This document shows, in pieces, positions 63,883-64,000 of a stretch of 64,000 nt of DNA (position 1 is the first letter of the stretch; every line of letters starts with the position of its first letter). The notes below the pieces were generated by a model. That model was not told the origin of the DNA. It searched no databases and saw only the letters and a list, made by a program, of their open reading frames with translations. Source of the DNA: Brachynemurus nebulosus (lineage: Eukaryota; Arthropoda; Insecta; Neuroptera; Myrmeleontidae); NCBI GenBank assembly GCA_035578155.1, contig JAPWDM010000005.1, positions 19,776,877 through 19,840,876 on the forward strand. The letters run 5' to 3'. The translations under genes were made by a program, and so were the position numbers.

Positions 63883-64000
63883 ACTAGCATTTACCCGCGG
63901 CTTCGCCCGCGTGGAATTTGAAATTATGGCATCTAGTTGAAACATTTAAAGTGTACTTTCATCACGTCGCTATTACGCGTCGAGTAGGTAATATTACTTT
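63883..64000 (+). repeat. Start of widespread arthropod repeat, cut by window end
   Basis: actagcatttacccgcggct followed by tcgcccgcgtgg is a phrase I know from many insect genomes as one end of a common interspersed repeat. The opposite end type is seen at 21590-21728. The copy runs off the window. Confidence 0.5.

Overview
This window is eukaryotic and almost entirely non-coding. It is AT-rich, carries long (TA)n microsatellites and poly-A/poly-T runs, and is packed with short terminal-inverted-repeat (TIR) elements. The only host-gene sequence I can support is two small plus-strand exons with canonical GT-AG splice sites. There are no operons, ribosome binding sites, tRNA or rRNA genes, or CRISPR arrays. 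The repeat types (piggyBac with CCCTAGAA termini, PIF/Harbinger with a MADF-like ORF, mariner, pogo-like and hAT elements, and an interspersed repeat containing 'acccgcggcttcgcccgcg') point to an arthropod, most likely an insect. A hemipteran such as an aphid relative would fit the base composition and repeat load, but the sequence does not prove the order.

The gene: exons at 35388-35499 and 36128-36165 (+) together encode 50 residues of a zinc-binding C1 domain. Its cysteine/histidine spacing, including a short 10-residue gap, and its SCRVCK-like core match the C1 domain of tensin, the focal-adhesion scaffold that links integrins to actin. No other exon was recognised. The rest of the window is therefore probably tensin intron plus upstream sequence, with more than 27 kb of intron after the microexon.

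Layout: 1-4 kb holds a TA-flanked MITE (209-1018) and a palindrome (3873-4024). 4-15 kb holds two further TIR elements (6918-7642, 11738-12660), solo Tc1-like ends and a small tandem repeat (14.4-15.2 kb). 15-26 kb has a pogo-like remnant (15965-16870), an inverted interspersed repeat with a (TA)n tract (17.4-18.3 kb), a 1.2-kb TIR element (19450-20607) carrying a dispersed repeat, two strong foldbacks (22.04-22.29 and 23.60-23.84 kb) and a TTAA-flanked element (25.2-25.7 kb). 26-34.6 kb has a mariner derivative, two MITEs (one hAT with a perfect 8-bp target duplication) and a ~300-bp tandem repeat split by a PIF/Harbinger MITE. 35-36 kb holds the tensin exons. 36.8-51.7 kb has hAT, Tigger-like, unclassified, PIF/Harbinger (with broken MADF gene), phosphate-motif-like repeat and deleted hAT elements. 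52-64 kb has a (TA)n tract, a ~160-bp minisatellite, a piggyBac MITE, a 222-bp hAT MITE, a palindromic MITE beside another (TA)n tract, and the start of a widespread arthropod repeat.

No undescribed functional system is evident. The noteworthy material is structural: near-perfect foldbacks, a broken transposon gene pair, nested insertions, and representatives of at least five DNA-transposon superfamilies in and around one gene. All calls come from reading the sequence by eye. Family assignments rest on termini, target duplications and protein motifs, and no database was searched.
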